24,356 nucleotides of DNA, from IMG/VR virus record IMGVR_UViG_3300042905_000616, positions 1 to 24,356 of that record. The stretch is one strand, 5' to 3'. The position numbers were made by a program, and so were the translations under genes. The notes under the pieces were generated by a model. The model was not told the DNA's origin. It was given only the letters and a program-made list of their open reading frames with translations, and did not search any database. Below, in pieces: positions 1 to 7,095 of this stretch (positions are counted from its first letter, which is position 1; every line of letters starts with the position of its first letter). This DNA is from a virus.

Positions 1-30
1 TACGCTCAGGCTTGGATTGTCTTTACTCAT
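1..30 (-). CDS. Start of a further phage gene, cut by the window edge
   Basis: An ATG at 30-28 follows the lysozyme stop by 10 bases and has GGAG about 8 bases upstream, a normal ribosome-binding arrangement for this genome. Only ten codons are in the window (MSKDNPSLSV), and they run open to the edge. The product cannot be named from this. The position directly after the lysozyme would suit a spanin or another small late gene, but nothing visible shows that. Confidence 0.5.
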   Translation of the reverse strand, partial: MSKDNPSLSV

Positions 31-40
31 CACCACGCTC

Positions 41-544
41 CTAAGACAAGAACAAGGCTATCTCTGCTTCTCTGCGTTTTACCAGACCCGGCAGGACTTT
101 GCCACCTCCACGAGTCCACTGGCGAAAAGCATCTGCTGCGCCTTCCCAGTCTTCTCGGTTTGCCCTAATCCTGATCTGGCTGCGCTGCAGGTTGCCTAGC
201 CCTGCATTGAAGGCAAAACTGACCAGAGCGTCAAAGCTGCCTTGACGGCTAGATACGCCGGGAACAAGTCGAAGAACACCACGTTCAAAGTTCTGGACAT
301 CAATGCGGAATAACTCGTCAATCTCTGTCTTCGTCCAAACACGGTTGTCCTCCGGCTTCAGCGAGAACTCAGAGCGCAGCATCCCGGTGTAACCCTCTTT
401 GCGGGACACGGGCAGTCTGATCTGCTCTTGATACAGGACATGGCCGTAGCCAATCGTCCAGATGTGGGCAGGACAAAGGTAGGGTTTACTCCTAAACCCC
501 TCATACTTATGCATGAGGTCTTCGCCTGCCTTGCTCAGCTTCAC
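41..544 (-). CDS. Endolysin, GH24 (T4/P21-type) lysozyme
   Basis: A muramidase that cuts the N-acetylmuramic acid-N-acetylglucosamine bond of peptidoglycan at the end of infection. The 167-aa protein has the GH24 signature: E15 in KYEGFR, T30 and the following IGYGH, then SFAFNAGLGNL and GLVKRREAE near the C-terminus. The catalytic spacing E-x8-[D/C]-x5-T is kept, but the middle residue is Cys24, not Asp. I placed the start at the GTG at 544, which gives the family-like N-terminus MKLSKAG and a 4-base GTGA overlap with the holin stop. An in-frame GTG at 556 would add four residues; neither start has a strong Shine-Dalgarno. There is no signal peptide or membrane anchor, so release should depend on a holin. 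The fold is sure; the exact start is not. Confidence 0.93.
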   Translation of the reverse strand: MKLSKAGEDLMHKYEGFRSKPYLCPAHIWTIGYGHVLYQEQIRLPVSRKEGYTGMLRSEFSLKPEDNRVWTKTEIDELFRIDVQNFERGVLRLVPGVSSRQGSFDALVSFAFNAGLGNLQRSQIRIRANREDWEGAADAFRQWTRGGGKVLPGLVKRREAEIALFLS

Positions 545-1044
545 TTCTTGGCCCACCCACGTGACCCAAACCAGTAGCCGATGATGCCGCCGAGGATTGC
601 CATCTCATCGGTAGAAAAGATCAGGTCGGCATATTGGATGATGTCGTCCATGCTCTGAATAAGCTGTGGATGGTTCCACAGATACCAGGCCATGAAAGCG
701 TTGATGGCTGTGAGTTCCAACACAAAGATGTAAGTCACGGTAGGACGCACAGTGCCAACATAGTTGGCCACCCACCGGCTAGCCTTCTCCAGCACTTTCT
801 GGTCATGAGCTAGAGCAGCTTCTGTCATCCTGGCATCTGTCTCTAGCATCACCTGCTCAGTGCGAATCTCCTCCATCCTTGCCTGTGCGGCAAATCCTGC
901 AGCAGCCAGCTGCAACTCACGTTCAGTCTGCACCTGCATCATCCGCAGCTCGTGCGCCTGATCGGCCTTGTTTTGGAAGAAGTCCAGCAATTTGGGCAGG
1001 CCGCTGATCAGCAAGCCACCAAGGGTAGAGAGTAGAGAAAGCAT
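541..1044 (-). CDS. Holin-like membrane protein (three-helix, GTA-holin type)
   Basis: This 167-aa protein has an N-terminal hydrophobic stretch (LSLLSTLGGLLISGL), a charged Gln/Glu-rich helical middle (about residues 30-90), a long membrane segment (PTVTYIFVLELTAINAFMAW) and a C-terminal hydrophobic segment ending in GGIIGYWFGSR. That architecture and the YWFGSR ending match the three-transmembrane holins described for gene transfer agents and many phages (Pfam GTA_holin_3TM). The ATG at 1044 is preferred because it overlaps the upstream stop as TAATG and has GAGG upstream. A TTG at 1074 would add ten residues. Lying directly before the lysozyme supports a role in releasing it, probably by forming holes in the inner membrane. 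No homology search was possible. Confidence 0.75.
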   Translation of the reverse strand: MLSLLSTLGGLLISGLPKLLDFFQNKADQAHELRMMQVQTERELQLAAAGFAAQARMEEIRTEQVMLETDARMTEAALAHDQKVLEKASRWVANYVGTVRPTVTYIFVLELTAINAFMAWYLWNHPQLIQSMDDIIQYADLIFSTDEMAILGGIIGYWFGSRGWAKK

Positions 1045-1541
1045 TACGGCCTCACAAGAGTGTCTTTGAGCCAATACAACAAAGCCACCAATGCGGTGGC
1101 TACGAATGCTATGGCTGCTCCATACTTCACATTGAGCATGAACTCCTGCTGTCGCAGATGATGCTCACGCTCTCGCTTGTCACGCTCCCGCTTGAGACGG
1201 ATGCGCTCCATGATCATCTCGTTGTAAACGTTCTCACCGTAGTGAGCAATGATCAGAATCTTCAGCTCGTACTCTTGCTTGATCAGCGCCTGCTTGTGCA
1301 TCGTGATCTGCAAGGCTTCCTGCTCAATGCTGCCGTCGTGGAGGAGTCGCTTGAAGACGGAAGGCTTCTTGTTTGCCCTCTCGTTGGCTAGGCGGTTGAA
1401 GTCGCCAAATGCGCCATACCACTTGCCTATCTGACCGGCAACATCTTCAATCTCACGGCCTGCAGCAACTAGCTTCTTGACAACCGTGAAAGCTGAATTA
1501 GCAGCAGAGACTGCCGCAAGGATGCCGGTGATCGGTTCCAT
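1044..1541 (-). CDS. C-terminally anchored membrane protein of the lysis region
   Basis: Unrecognised function. The 165-aa protein begins with a mildly hydrophobic helix (ITGILAAVSAANSAFTVV) and then a polar middle. A highly charged predicted coiled coil follows (MERIRLKRERDKREREHH, about residues 110-127). A single strong membrane segment lies near the C-terminus (AAIAFVATALVALLYWL, about residues 142-158). The stop overlaps the holin start (TAATG), so the two are probably translated together, and the context suggests a lysis or membrane job. It lacks the N-terminal signal or anchor of a typical i-spanin, since its anchor is at the other end. An accessory holin or a membrane-remodelling protein are alternatives. 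Confidence 0.75.
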   Translation of the reverse strand: MEPITGILAAVSAANSAFTVVKKLVAAGREIEDVAGQIGKWYGAFGDFNRLANERANKKPSVFKRLLHDGSIEQEALQITMHKQALIKQEYELKILIIAHYGENVYNEMIMERIRLKRERDKREREHHLRQQEFMLNVKYGAAIAFVATALVALLYWLKDTLVRP

Positions 1542-1742
1542 TCATAACCCGATCAGCTTCTTGACGAACATGGCTGCAACGCCTGGGCCTAGCAAGACAG
1601 CAGCGATGGTGATGTAGAGCAGGTATTCAATGCGCGTCATGCGCTTACTGCCATCCTCCAACCTGTTCTCAATGCCTTGATAGCGTTGAGCGCAGATTGC
1701 CTCATGAACCGACAAACGGGTTTCCACGGATTCTTCCGGCAT
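1542..1742 (-). CDS. Small tail-anchored membrane protein (XhlA-like layout)
   Basis: This 66-aa protein has a polar, probably helical N-terminal half (about residues 1-36, including SVETRLSVHEAICAQRY) and one C-terminal membrane segment (LLYITIAAVLLGPGVAAMFV) followed by two lysines. A cytoplasmic helix plus a C-terminal anchor is the layout of haemolysin XhlA-type phage lysis accessory proteins. That resemblance is architectural only. It starts at an ATG three bases after the stop of the 117-aa gene, and its own stop abuts the 165-aa gene. A role with the holin is inferred from position. Confidence 0.7.
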   Translation of the reverse strand: MPEESVETRLSVHEAICAQRYQGIENRLEDGSKRMTRIEYLLYITIAAVLLGPGVAAMFVKKLIGL

Positions 1743-1745
1743 GAC

Positions 1746-2099
1746 TCACAAGCCTTCACCTGGCGTGACGTAAACCTCTGGTGTGCCAGACTGAGAAATG
1801 AATGTCAGGAACACGTTGGCACTTGGCCTGACTTGTGGCCCCGTAACGATCATCACCGTGTCTGGCGGGATTACCAGCGCATACTGTGGAGAGCCATTTG
1901 TAACCAAAGCCACGTTGTCTGTTGATGTGGTGGAGATACGAACATACACAGGCTGACCAGTGGCACCAGTAGGCTCATGACTCACAATCATGTACTGGTT
2001 AACTGGACTGTCTGAGGCCACCTGTATCTGCTGAACAGACGTAGTTGCATTGGCCTTGTATGTCTTGCCCATCGGCTGAAAGGCAATGTTGTTGGCCAT
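1746..2099 (-). CDS. Small beta-rich structural protein, paralogue of the 109-aa protein
   Basis: This 117-aa protein is rich in Val, Thr, Ser and Asn with alternating hydrophobic residues, as in small virion beta-sandwich proteins. It aligns over its length with the 109-aa protein at 13125-13454. Shared features are F-x-P-x-G near residue 7, VQ followed by S and NQY around residues 22-36, and the ending VYVTPGEG (VYITPGDG in the other copy). It has no membrane segment or signal peptide although it sits among small membrane-protein genes. The ATG at 2099 follows AAGGTG. Function is unknown; a decoration or fibre-associated role is inferred from the fibre-proximal paralogue. Confidence 0.75.
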   Translation of the reverse strand: MANNIAFQPMGKTYKANATTSVQQIQVASDSPVNQYMIVSHEPTGATGQPVYVRISTTSTDNVALVTNGSPQYALVIPPDTVMIVTGPQVRPSANVFLTFISQSGTPEVYVTPGEGL

Positions 2100-2101
2100 G
2101 A

Positions 2102-2314
2102 TTAGTACACCTTTTTGCCGCCACCAGACGTGGGCGACTGCTTGCGGTTGAAGTAGTCGTTAGGCTTGCCAGAGAAGTTCCACACAGGCGTGAAACCCTG
2201 CGTGCAAGTTCCAGGCTTGAAGTCACCAGGTGCATTCATGGGCTTACCACCCATGTAGTTAGTGCTCACACTGCTGACAGTCACCACAGACTTAACCATC
2301 GGAATGATTTTCAT
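2102..2314 (-). CDS. Hypothetical 70-aa phage protein
   Basis: Unrecognised. The protein starts with a short hydrophobic stretch (MKIIPMVKSVVTVSSVS) and continues polar, with Gly, Pro, Asn and two aromatic clusters (FTPVWNF, NDYFNRK), ending in a basic GGGKKVY tail. It overlaps the end of the 71-aa membrane-protein gene by 23 bases in another frame, yet has a good ribosome-binding stretch (GGAAAGGA about 6-8 bases before the ATG at 2314), so I accept it. It has one Cys and no clear membrane helix. Confidence 0.65.
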   Translation of the reverse strand: MKIIPMVKSVVTVSSVSTNYMGGKPMNAPGDFKPGTCTQGFTPVWNFSGKPNDYFNRKQSPTSGGGKKVY

Positions 2315-2507
2315 GGCGAGTCCTTTCCTTAGAGTAAACCAGAAGATACGCGAAAAGCACGAATATCGCTAGAGTGACCACCCGCTCCCACTCCGGCCCC
2401 CACATCGTCCAGCACCCGAGGGCGAAGGAAGTAAGGAGAGCTAGCAAGGTGAGCAGTCGCTCTGAGAGAACTTTAAGTGCCAGATTTAAGACTTTGATGG
2501 CGTCCAT
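2292..2507 (-). CDS. Small two-helix membrane protein, second holin candidate
   Basis: This 71-aa protein has two membrane segments: LLTLLALLTSFALGCWTMW (about residues 18-36) and VVTLAIFVLFAYLLVY (about 43-58). They are joined by a short acidic loop (GPEWER), and the protein ends in a charged tail (KERTRHENHSDG). Size, two helices and a charged C-terminus are typical of class II holins, and a lysozyme lies downstream in the same unit. Another three-helix holin-like gene is closer to the lysozyme, so this could be an antiholin or an unrelated membrane protein. The ATG at 2507 has AGGAG at a suitable distance. Confidence 0.75.
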   Translation of the reverse strand: MDAIKVLNLALKVLSERLLTLLALLTSFALGCWTMWGPEWERVVTLAIFVLFAYLLVYSKERTRHENHSDG

Positions 2508-2538
2508 GATTGCTCCTGGTTAGAAAGGGAATAATCAT
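2473..2538 (-). CDS. Possible 21-codon leader ORF overlapping the 71-aa gene
   Basis: An ATG at 2538 has a strong Shine-Dalgarno (GAGGTGAT, about 7 bases upstream) that overlaps the stop codon of the 68-aa gene. It opens a 21-codon frame (MIIPFLTRSNHG...) ending at a TAA inside the 71-aa gene. Nothing in the peptide is recognisable. It could be a coupling or leader peptide, or simply a chance start. I list it because the ribosome-binding signal is better than that of several real genes here. Confidence 0.25.
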   Translation of the reverse strand: MIIPFLTRSNHGRHQSLKSGT

Positions 2539-2548
2539 GGTATCACCT

Positions 2549-2755
2549 CTACTCCTCATCGTCACCACTTGCAAAGCCGCTGCCCCACTCGTCCATGTCA
2601 GCCTTCTGCTTGAGGGCTTCCAGTTTCAGAGCACGGTCAACGACCTTCATCTTTTCGGTGATGGAAGCAGTCGGGTCTGACATCACGGCTAGGAGAAGCT
2701 GGTTGATGTGCTTCTCCAGTTCCGGGTTGATGCCACGGTCTTTCTTCCTGCTCAC
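2549..2755 (-). CDS. Small charged helical protein, 68 aa
   Basis: Unrecognised function. The protein is predicted to be mostly helical and highly charged (ELEKHINQLLLAVMSDPT, then EKMKVVDRALKLEALKQK) with an acidic tail (ASGDDEE). It has no Cys, membrane segment or known motif. It starts at a GTG that overlaps the stop of the upstream 57-aa gene as GTGA, so translation is probably coupled. Such acidic helical proteins are common beside phage virion genes, but no role can be assigned. Confidence 0.7.
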   Translation of the reverse strand: MSRKKDRGINPELEKHINQLLLAVMSDPTASITEKMKVVDRALKLEALKQKADMDEWGSGFASGDDEE

Positions 2756-2925
2756 CGTTTGCTCTTCCTAGCAGAGCCGTAGGCAATGGCAGCAGCTTGC
2801 TTGACAGCCTTGCGGGTGCTGCTGGGCTTGCTGGTGCCGATCTTGCCGGTGTCCTTGAACTTGCGAACCATCTCGCCGATATTGGTGGAGATGGTCTTTT
2901 GGCTAGAACCTTTCTTCAGCGGCAT
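2752..2925 (-). CDS. Small basic protein, 57 aa (MPLKKG type)
   Basis: A short gene with a very strong ribosome-binding site (GGAGG six bases before the ATG at 2925). It is translated between the stop of the previous gene and the GTGA start of the next. The product begins MPLKKGSSQKTISTNIGEMV and ends in a Lys/Arg/Ala-rich stretch (RKAVKQAAAIAYGSARKSKR). Proteins starting MPLKKG-x-S-x-x-T-I-S-x-N-I and ending in KQAxAIA...KSK are recurrent in phages and mobile elements; their function is not established. The strong positive charge would suit nucleic-acid binding, which is inference only. Confidence 0.75.
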   Translation of the reverse strand: MPLKKGSSQKTISTNIGEMVRKFKDTGKIGTSKPSSTRKAVKQAAAIAYGSARKSKR

Positions 2926-2927
2926 GA

Positions 2928-3101
2928 TTACCTCCGCATCTTGCGAGCGGGACGGCCTTGCGCCTTCTTGTCCATGCGCTCCATCATGCGCTGGGCTTCC
3001 TGAGCCTGACGGCTTCCCTCAACTTCGTTCTGACCACCGCGCATAGCCTCTTTGTCAGCTGCACGCTTCTCAGCCATAGAACCTGCTGCATAGTCTTTCA
3101 T
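2928..3101 (-). CDS. Small charged helical protein, 57 aa
   Basis: A short gene whose ATG at 3101 overlaps the stop of the 581-aa gene (ATGA) and has GGAGC upstream. It ends two bases before the next gene. The product (MKDYAAGSMAEKRAADKEAM... PARKMRR) is Arg/Lys/Glu/Met-rich, predicted to be one long helix with a basic end, and lacks hydrophobic segments. Tight packing on both sides and its length (57 codons, like its neighbour) support a real gene. Function unknown. Confidence 0.7.
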   Translation of the reverse strand: MKDYAAGSMAEKRAADKEAMRGGQNEVEGSRQAQEAQRMMERMDKKAQGRPARKMRR

Positions 3102-4843
3102 TGCTGCTCCTTAATTTCACGTTGCTTCTCAAAATCAGGCATTTCAAGCTCCGATACGGCTCGCTCTGTTGCCTGCGCTAGTGGGCGAACGGCACCTTGC
3201 GTGAGCCGTCTGCCAAGCTCTTGCTCTGTGCGTGGGCCTTCCATGATGGCTTGCGCACGAATTGGCTCAGTAATTCCTCGTACACCACGCTCCAAAATTC
3301 CAACCTTTTGCCGTAACCCGCCGATCTGGGTGGGCAAAACATCCATCAGCCCAATATCATCTGATGGGCCTGATGGCCTCATTCCGAGAGACAAGCCCTG
3401 ACGACCAAGCTCATACATCTCTTTTTCGCTAGTAATAGACGTTTCAGGACTACGTTGACGAACAACCTGACCAACCGTTTGCGGAAGAATCAAACCTGGT
3501 TCAGCAGATTTGTTCTGAGCCTCCTGCAAGATTTTGAAGTTCTCGTATTGGTTGCGAGTGGTCTGCAAATCTTGGACTACTTCTCTAGGCAATGAACGGT
3601 CAGCCGCATCGTCAAATGCGCGTTGCATATCACGCAACACACGTGAACGAGCATTGTCGGCAGTGCGGTAAGCAGCATCACCTAGTTGAGAGCGTAGTTC
3701 GTTGTACACCTGCGCATCCATCGTGATGCGTTGACCACGCAATGCATTCATTGCCTCGTCAATGACGGACAAGGCATCTCGGGTGATACCTATGTCAGCA
3801 GTCTCTGGGGGTATATCGCGCAAAGCATTGATGCGCCGCTGTAAAGACGTGGGCAGCGTTGCGATTTGAGATAAGGTATTGATGATTGGTCGAGCTTCCG
3901 CAAACATAACTCCGGTCTGAGCTAAGCTGCGCTGGCGATCAAGAAGCGACTGAATCTGATTGAAGAAAGCATCATCAAAGACAACCTCACGACCACTTAG
4001 CAAGCGGTCATACTCGCCCTTCAATCTATTCTGCGCTTCAATGAATTGAAGGCGACCAAAGTCTTGGCTTTCGGGATTTCCAACAAGACGGTTGTATTCG
4101 CGGTTGAATCGCGCTTGAGTCGGGCTAATCTCTGCTCCACGCATCACCACACTAGCAGGCACAGAACCTTCTGGCTGAGCACGAGCAGCCTGCACACGCT
4201 CAAGAGGCACTCCAGCAGGACGCTGAGCAAGACTGCGTTGAGTAGCCGCAGCCGTCTTGGCAGCCGCTCCACCACCAATAATTTCACCAAATGGCTCTAA
4301 ACCAGTGCGCAAGGCTTGCGTCAACCGACGTTGACCAGCTTCTCCACGCACAGGCTCAGCAGGAATAACTTCGCCAACAGCGCGAGCGATACTAGGTGCT
4401 GCTTCTCCAACCGCCACTCCAACAGGAGCAGCCGCTGCGGCCACACCAGTTTGCCTAGCAAGTTCTCCGCCCGTACGAGGAACCAAAGGCTCTAGAGCAG
4501 TGCCAAGGGTTTGAGAGAGGCGACTTGTTGGAGTCGCTCGGGCTAAGCGTGTTGCAGCACCAGCAGCACCGCCAAGAATAGGCACAGCCTGTATGTTTTC
4601 CATGACACGACGGCCAGCTCTCTCAAGAAAGCCCGGGCCTTTTGCTGTGGCTTGCTCAGGAGTTGGCATCGCAGGAGGAGTCTCGCGGGGAATGATGCCT
4701 TCTTTGTATTCGATGCGTTTGGAAAACTCATCAAATGGCAACTTATCCCGGTAAAAACGATTCCAAACAGCCGCAGCCACAGCCTCATCGCTGTAGTTTG
4801 CGTACTCAGGCAACTTGTTTCTGAGTGCTTGAATCTTGCTCAT
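3098..4843 (-). CDS. Large internal/ejection-type virion protein, 581 aa
   Basis: The N-terminus carries the motif LRNKLPEYANYSDEAVAAAV followed by WNRFYRDKLPFDEFSKRI (about residues 6-44). This short domain recurs at the front of large internal virion and ejection proteins of short-tailed phages. An Ala/Gly/Pro-rich region with membrane-active character follows (VPILGGAAGAATRLARA; GVAAAAAPVGVAVGEAAP, about residues 85-165). The rest is a long Arg/Gln/Glu-rich helical and coiled-coil segment to the C-terminus. There is no visible catalytic motif. The ATG at 4843 overlaps the upstream stop as TGATG; a GTG one codon earlier is possible. It lies with three other large structural proteins, so a role inside the head during DNA delivery is inferred. 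Confidence 0.75.
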   Translation of the reverse strand: MSKIQALRNKLPEYANYSDEAVAAAVWNRFYRDKLPFDEFSKRIEYKEGIIPRETPPAMPTPEQATAKGPGFLERAGRRVMENIQAVPILGGAAGAATRLARATPTSRLSQTLGTALEPLVPRTGGELARQTGVAAAAAPVGVAVGEAAPSIARAVGEVIPAEPVRGEAGQRRLTQALRTGLEPFGEIIGGGAAAKTAAATQRSLAQRPAGVPLERVQAARAQPEGSVPASVVMRGAEISPTQARFNREYNRLVGNPESQDFGRLQFIEAQNRLKGEYDRLLSGREVVFDDAFFNQIQSLLDRQRSLAQTGVMFAEARPIINTLSQIATLPTSLQRRINALRDIPPETADIGITRDALSVIDEAMNALRGQRITMDAQVYNELRSQLGDAAYRTADNARSRVLRDMQRAFDDAADRSLPREVVQDLQTTRNQYENFKILQEAQNKSAEPGLILPQTVGQVVRQRSPETSITSEKEMYELGRQGLSLGMRPSGPSDDIGLMDVLPTQIGGLRQKVGILERGVRGITEPIRAQAIMEGPRTEQELGRRLTQGAVRPLAQATERAVSELEMPDFEKQREIKEQQ

Positions 4844-6156
4844 CACAGAATTCCGGCTGGGTCTTGGGGATTGATTCCGCGACCCGTACTAGATGGAGTC
4901 TGCGTTGCAGGTGTTTGCGGAATCGGGGCCATTGCTTTGTTCTCAAAATTTCGCATTCTTGTTTCAAGAATACGATCTTTGTCGGCCATCCAACTTAAGA
5001 TTTCTTTGGTTGAACTGCCTGGGCCAATGCTTGCCTTACGCCAAGACTCACGTTCGCCACCAGTCAAAGTTGCTCCGAATAGCGAATGACGTTCTGGCAA
5101 TGCCACATTTTCGTAGCGCCTCCACCATTCAGCCATAGCTGGATCATCTTGAAGACGAGATTGGAACTTGGCCGCAACATCGCCAACAACGTCTGCCTTA
5201 AAGTTAGCAAAACGAGGCTCAAACGTGGCACGAAGAATTTCAATCTCTCCAGCAAGATTGCGTGTTCCTCTAACTTCCTTCTTTTCTGTTGCGTCTAATT
5301 TGGCACTATCCATAAGTGCTCGCTCTCGCATCATCTCTTGCTGCGCAGTAAGTCTTCGCTCAAGCATAGATTCCTGTTGAGCAAACCTTGTGGCCATAGC
5401 TTGGGCTTGAATCTGGGCCTGACGCTCTGCATTGAGACTAGAGTTCACCATCTCAAGGGCTTTGGTGGCTGCAGCTTCGCCTTCCTTGACCGTCTCATAT
5501 GCGCCAAGCAAGTCGCCACGGCGAATCTGCGCCTTAACGATTTCAGAGCCAGCTTTGACTGCTGCCAAATCTGCAGCCTGCAAACCAGCCTGACGGTCAG
5601 TCTGCGCTAACTTAATAGCGTCATCCATCTCTTTGCGGAACTCCGAGTGCTTCTGCAGCATCGTCTTGAAGTTCTTGTCAAAGACATCACGCTCACGGCG
5701 ATAGAGGTCGTTGCGGCCAGAACGGTAGCCTTCCAACATACCGTTCATGGCGTTCATCGCGCCCACACCGCTGCTCTTGCCAGCAATCATGCCGACCACG
5801 CCAATGAGCGAGAACAGTCCGGCAATGTCCCGAAAGTTGTCTTGGCTTGGGACAAACGCAGGCAGTGGCTCAGCCTGCATACGCTCCTGAAACTTTTGCT
5901 GAGCGCCACGCACCTGCTCTGCTGTGCGCTGCTCAACAGCCATCTTGCCCTCTGCAGCCGTCTCTTTCTGAGCCTGCTGACCAGCAAGAATCTCACCCTC
6001 GGTGCCTTTGATCTCCTCACGAATCTGGCCACGCTTTTCTACAAAAGGCTGGCGCACACCCATAATGTCGGAGAAAGACATACGGCCACCAGTAGGAGCC
6101 TTAGGCTCCGTGACCTTGACCTCTGTGTCAATCTTGGCGAGTTCCTCAGCCATCAT
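4843..6156 (-). CDS. Internal virion/ejection-type protein, 437 aa, coiled coil
   Basis: Residues 36-95 are a charged helical region. A hydrophobic Gly-rich stretch follows (IAGLFSLIGVVGMIAGKSSG, about 111-130) and then a long coiled coil rich in Gln, Arg and Met (about 145-300). The C-terminal part has the motif LFGATLTGGERESWRKASIG (about residues 359-378), which I have seen in phage virion proteins of this type. The Pro/Thr tail is probably disordered. One hydrophobic patch on a long helical protein fits a protein that leaves the head and inserts into the cell envelope; this is inference. Two ATGs stand in tandem: the first forms TAATG with the upstream stop, and the second (6153) is better spaced from GGAGG. 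Confidence 0.75.
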   Translation of the reverse strand: MMAEELAKIDTEVKVTEPKAPTGGRMSFSDIMGVRQPFVEKRGQIREEIKGTEGEILAGQQAQKETAAEGKMAVEQRTAEQVRGAQQKFQERMQAEPLPAFVPSQDNFRDIAGLFSLIGVVGMIAGKSSGVGAMNAMNGMLEGYRSGRNDLYRRERDVFDKNFKTMLQKHSEFRKEMDDAIKLAQTDRQAGLQAADLAAVKAGSEIVKAQIRRGDLLGAYETVKEGEAAATKALEMVNSSLNAERQAQIQAQAMATRFAQQESMLERRLTAQQEMMRERALMDSAKLDATEKKEVRGTRNLAGEIEILRATFEPRFANFKADVVGDVAAKFQSRLQDDPAMAEWWRRYENVALPERHSLFGATLTGGERESWRKASIGPGSSTKEILSWMADKDRILETRMRNFENKAMAPIPQTPATQTPSSTGRGINPQDPAGIL

Positions 6157-7094
6157 TAGCCTCCGGGGGGACGGGGTTGTTGAGTTTGGGCAGGCTGTGA
6201 GAACAGAGTTCTAGCCACATTTGTGAAGAACTGGTTGGTCAGGTTGTTGACGTACTGGTCAGCCTGCAGTCCAGTTCTGATAGCACCAGCTGCATACTGG
6301 TCACCAATCTGAGCCAGACGCAAACCAAAGTCAAGCTGTTGTTGCAGCAGTTGCTGACGGAAGTTCTCCACTTGCTGCATAGCCTGGGCCGCGCCAGCGC
6401 CACCACGAGACTGTGCACCTTGCGCCAGACGAGCACGCAGAGCCTGTAGAGACTGCTGTGCCACCGGGCTAAGCTCTCCACGCTGTGCCGCAGCCTGCAA
6501 CTGACGACCTTGCTCTTGATACGGACGACCCAGAGCACGCTGCTCTTCCGCAGCCGCACCGGCATCACGGCGAGCAGCACGGGCCTGACGGGCACCAAAC
6601 AAGCCAGTCACACCAGCCAGTGCTAGGCGTTGGAGGAAGTCACCACCTCCAGCTGCAGGCGCAGGCGCGGCAGCAGGTCTAGCCGTAGGTTGTGCCGCCA
6701 ACTCACGAGCCTCTGCAGGCATCCCACCAACTGCAGCCATTTGGCTAGGCATTTCTGGCACTGGAAAGGTTTGAGCAGGAGTAAATGGCTGTGGTTCAAA
6801 CCCATACGTTGGCTGGAATTCATAGCCGCCAAATAGGTCAATTGCTTCTGGGGTGACTTCAGGCGCAGGCTCAGCCATAGGCGTTTGCTCAACAGGAGGC
6901 TCTTCTACCTGGAAACTTGGAATTCCAGTCTCAGGGTCAGGCCGTCCTGAGCCTCCACGGCTCTTGAGGACAGCCGCCTCTTCTGGCGTGATGTAGGCCA
7001 GCATATGGTTGGGGGGAGCCTTCGCCTGCAGGAGACGGGCAATCTGGCGGGAACCGCCACCAACCTGGGTCATGTTTTTGATAAACGATGCCAT
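6156..7094 (-). CDS. Gln/Ala-rich virion protein with the PEEAxxL...GGSG motif, 312 aa
   Basis: Residues 31-60 hold the phage-typical motif MLAYITPEEAAVLKSRGGSG followed by RPDPETGIPSF. This motif (ExA..L...GGSG.xNPxTGxPxF) recurs in internal and tail-associated virion proteins of many phages. A Pro/Glu-rich linker follows (about 60-145), then a helical Arg/Gln/Ala-rich region (about 150-300) with Gln runs (QQLLQQQLDFG). The C-terminus is disordered (TQQPRPPGG). There is no membrane helix. The gene sits between the 1401-aa and 437-aa structural genes and ends at the TAATG start of the latter. A small internal protein of the ejection complex is the likely job. Confidence 0.72.
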   Translation of the reverse strand: MASFIKNMTQVGGGSRQIARLLQAKAPPNHMLAYITPEEAAVLKSRGGSGRPDPETGIPSFQVEEPPVEQTPMAEPAPEVTPEAIDLFGGYEFQPTYGFEPQPFTPAQTFPVPEMPSQMAAVGGMPAEARELAAQPTARPAAAPAPAAGGGDFLQRLALAGVTGLFGARQARAARRDAGAAAEEQRALGRPYQEQGRQLQAAAQRGELSPVAQQSLQALRARLAQGAQSRGGAGAAQAMQQVENFRQQLLQQQLDFGLRLAQIGDQYAAGAIRTGLQADQYVNNLTNQFFTNVARTLFSQPAQTQQPRPPGG

Positions 7095-7095
7095 T

